A stretch of 13,188 bases of DNA from Clostridia bacterium (GTDB taxonomy: Bacteria; Bacillota; Clostridia; Oscillospirales; CAG-272), in the NCBI GenBank assembly GCA_017455945.1, contig JAFTLM010000086.1, positions 1 to 13,188 on the forward strand, read 5' to 3'. The position numbers and the translations under genes were made by a program. The notes under the pieces were generated by a model that was not told the DNA's origin, did no database searches, and saw nothing but the letters and a program-made list of their open reading frames with translations. The number at the start of each line of letters is the position of its first letter. Position 1 is the stretch's first letter. This document shows, piece after piece, positions 12,957 through 13,188 of this stretch.

Positions 12957-13188
12957 GGTGGTGCGCGAGGGGTATGTTCGCACTCGCCAAGTCCGGAAAG
13001 GTTTTTTGCGGAGCTTTTTTGCAAAAAAGCGACCTCCCGCTTCGCTCACAAGGTTGCTACGCAACCAGTTGTGCCCGCAGGCATTCGGCGTTTCTTTTGG
13101 GAGCTTTTCTTTGCGCCTTTTGTGTCAAAGAAAAGCGGAGTTCCGAATTGTGCCTTACAAAACCGCTGTAAGCCTACAGAAATAAAGC
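12957..13188 (+). other. Hairpin-rich non-coding stretch: candidate structured RNA or interspersed repeat
   Basis: I see no credible gene here to the window edge. Three inverted repeats stand out: an 18-bp perfect palindrome GCTTTTTTGCAAAAAAGC (13013-13030); CACAAGGTTGC (13047-13057) pairing with GCAACC and TTGTG (13061-13066 and 13069-13073) through a 2-nt bulge and a TAC loop; and GCTTTTCTTTG (13103-13113) pairing with CAAAGAAAAGC (13126-13136) around a 12-nt loop. The stretch follows a consensus plus-strand promoter, which suits a small RNA, but hairpin-dense DNA of this kind is also typical of intergenic repeats scattered in clostridial genomes. The element may continue beyond the window. 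Confidence 0.5.

Noticed and set aside
12974..13171. Small plus-strand open frame of 65 codons after the divergent promoter
   Set aside because: No Shine-Dalgarno, sequence runs through three inverted repeats, and the overlapping frame at 12958-13185 is equally open, so openness is not informative.

Overview
The window looks like a chromosomal segment from a Gram-positive anaerobe of the Clostridia (Bacillota), probably gut- or rumen-associated. This is inferred from strong AGGAGG-type ribosome binding sites, sigma-A promoters with 17-18 bp spacers, several Cys-anchored lipoproteins, a GH25 lysozyme carrying Cys-rich repeats common in clostridial surface proteins, and several carbohydrate-active enzymes. 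The species cannot be named from sequence alone. Nine genes are visible. Eight lie on the minus strand and one small membrane-protein gene on the plus strand.

Right part (12909 down to 5495, minus strand): one apparent six-gene transcription unit. It starts at a TTGCCA-N17-TATAAT promoter and runs proB, proA, proC (the complete glutamate-to-proline pathway), a DMT/EamA permease, a lipoprotein GH25 muramidase with Cys-rich repeats, and a large lipoprotein with a LamG-like domain and a CE7-type acetyl esterase domain. Gaps are 3, 38, 0, 12 and 12 nt. It ends at a hairpin terminator (5495-5523) shared with the convergent DUF308-type membrane-protein gene (4988-5476, plus strand).

Left part (4754 down to 1, minus strand): a carbohydrate-degradation region. 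A secreted protein with a DNRLRE-like domain and an agarase-like GH-A barrel is followed 4 nt later by a cytoplasmic, probably (alpha/alpha)-barrel protein, then a terminator. A second promoter drives a GHL6-like putative glycoside hydrolase that runs off the left edge. The two-gene module is bracketed by two copies, in the same orientation, of a 43-bp intergenic repeat (41/43 identical).

The far right end (12957-13188) has no convincing gene. It holds a consensus plus-strand promoter followed by three strong inverted repeats, suggesting a structured RNA or an interspersed intergenic repeat. No tRNA, rRNA, CRISPR array, transposase or phage gene was seen. I do not see a clear new defence or mobile system. 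The most unusual points are the direct-repeat-flanked glycosidase module, the attachment of two cell-surface enzymes to the proline operon, and the hairpin-rich right end.
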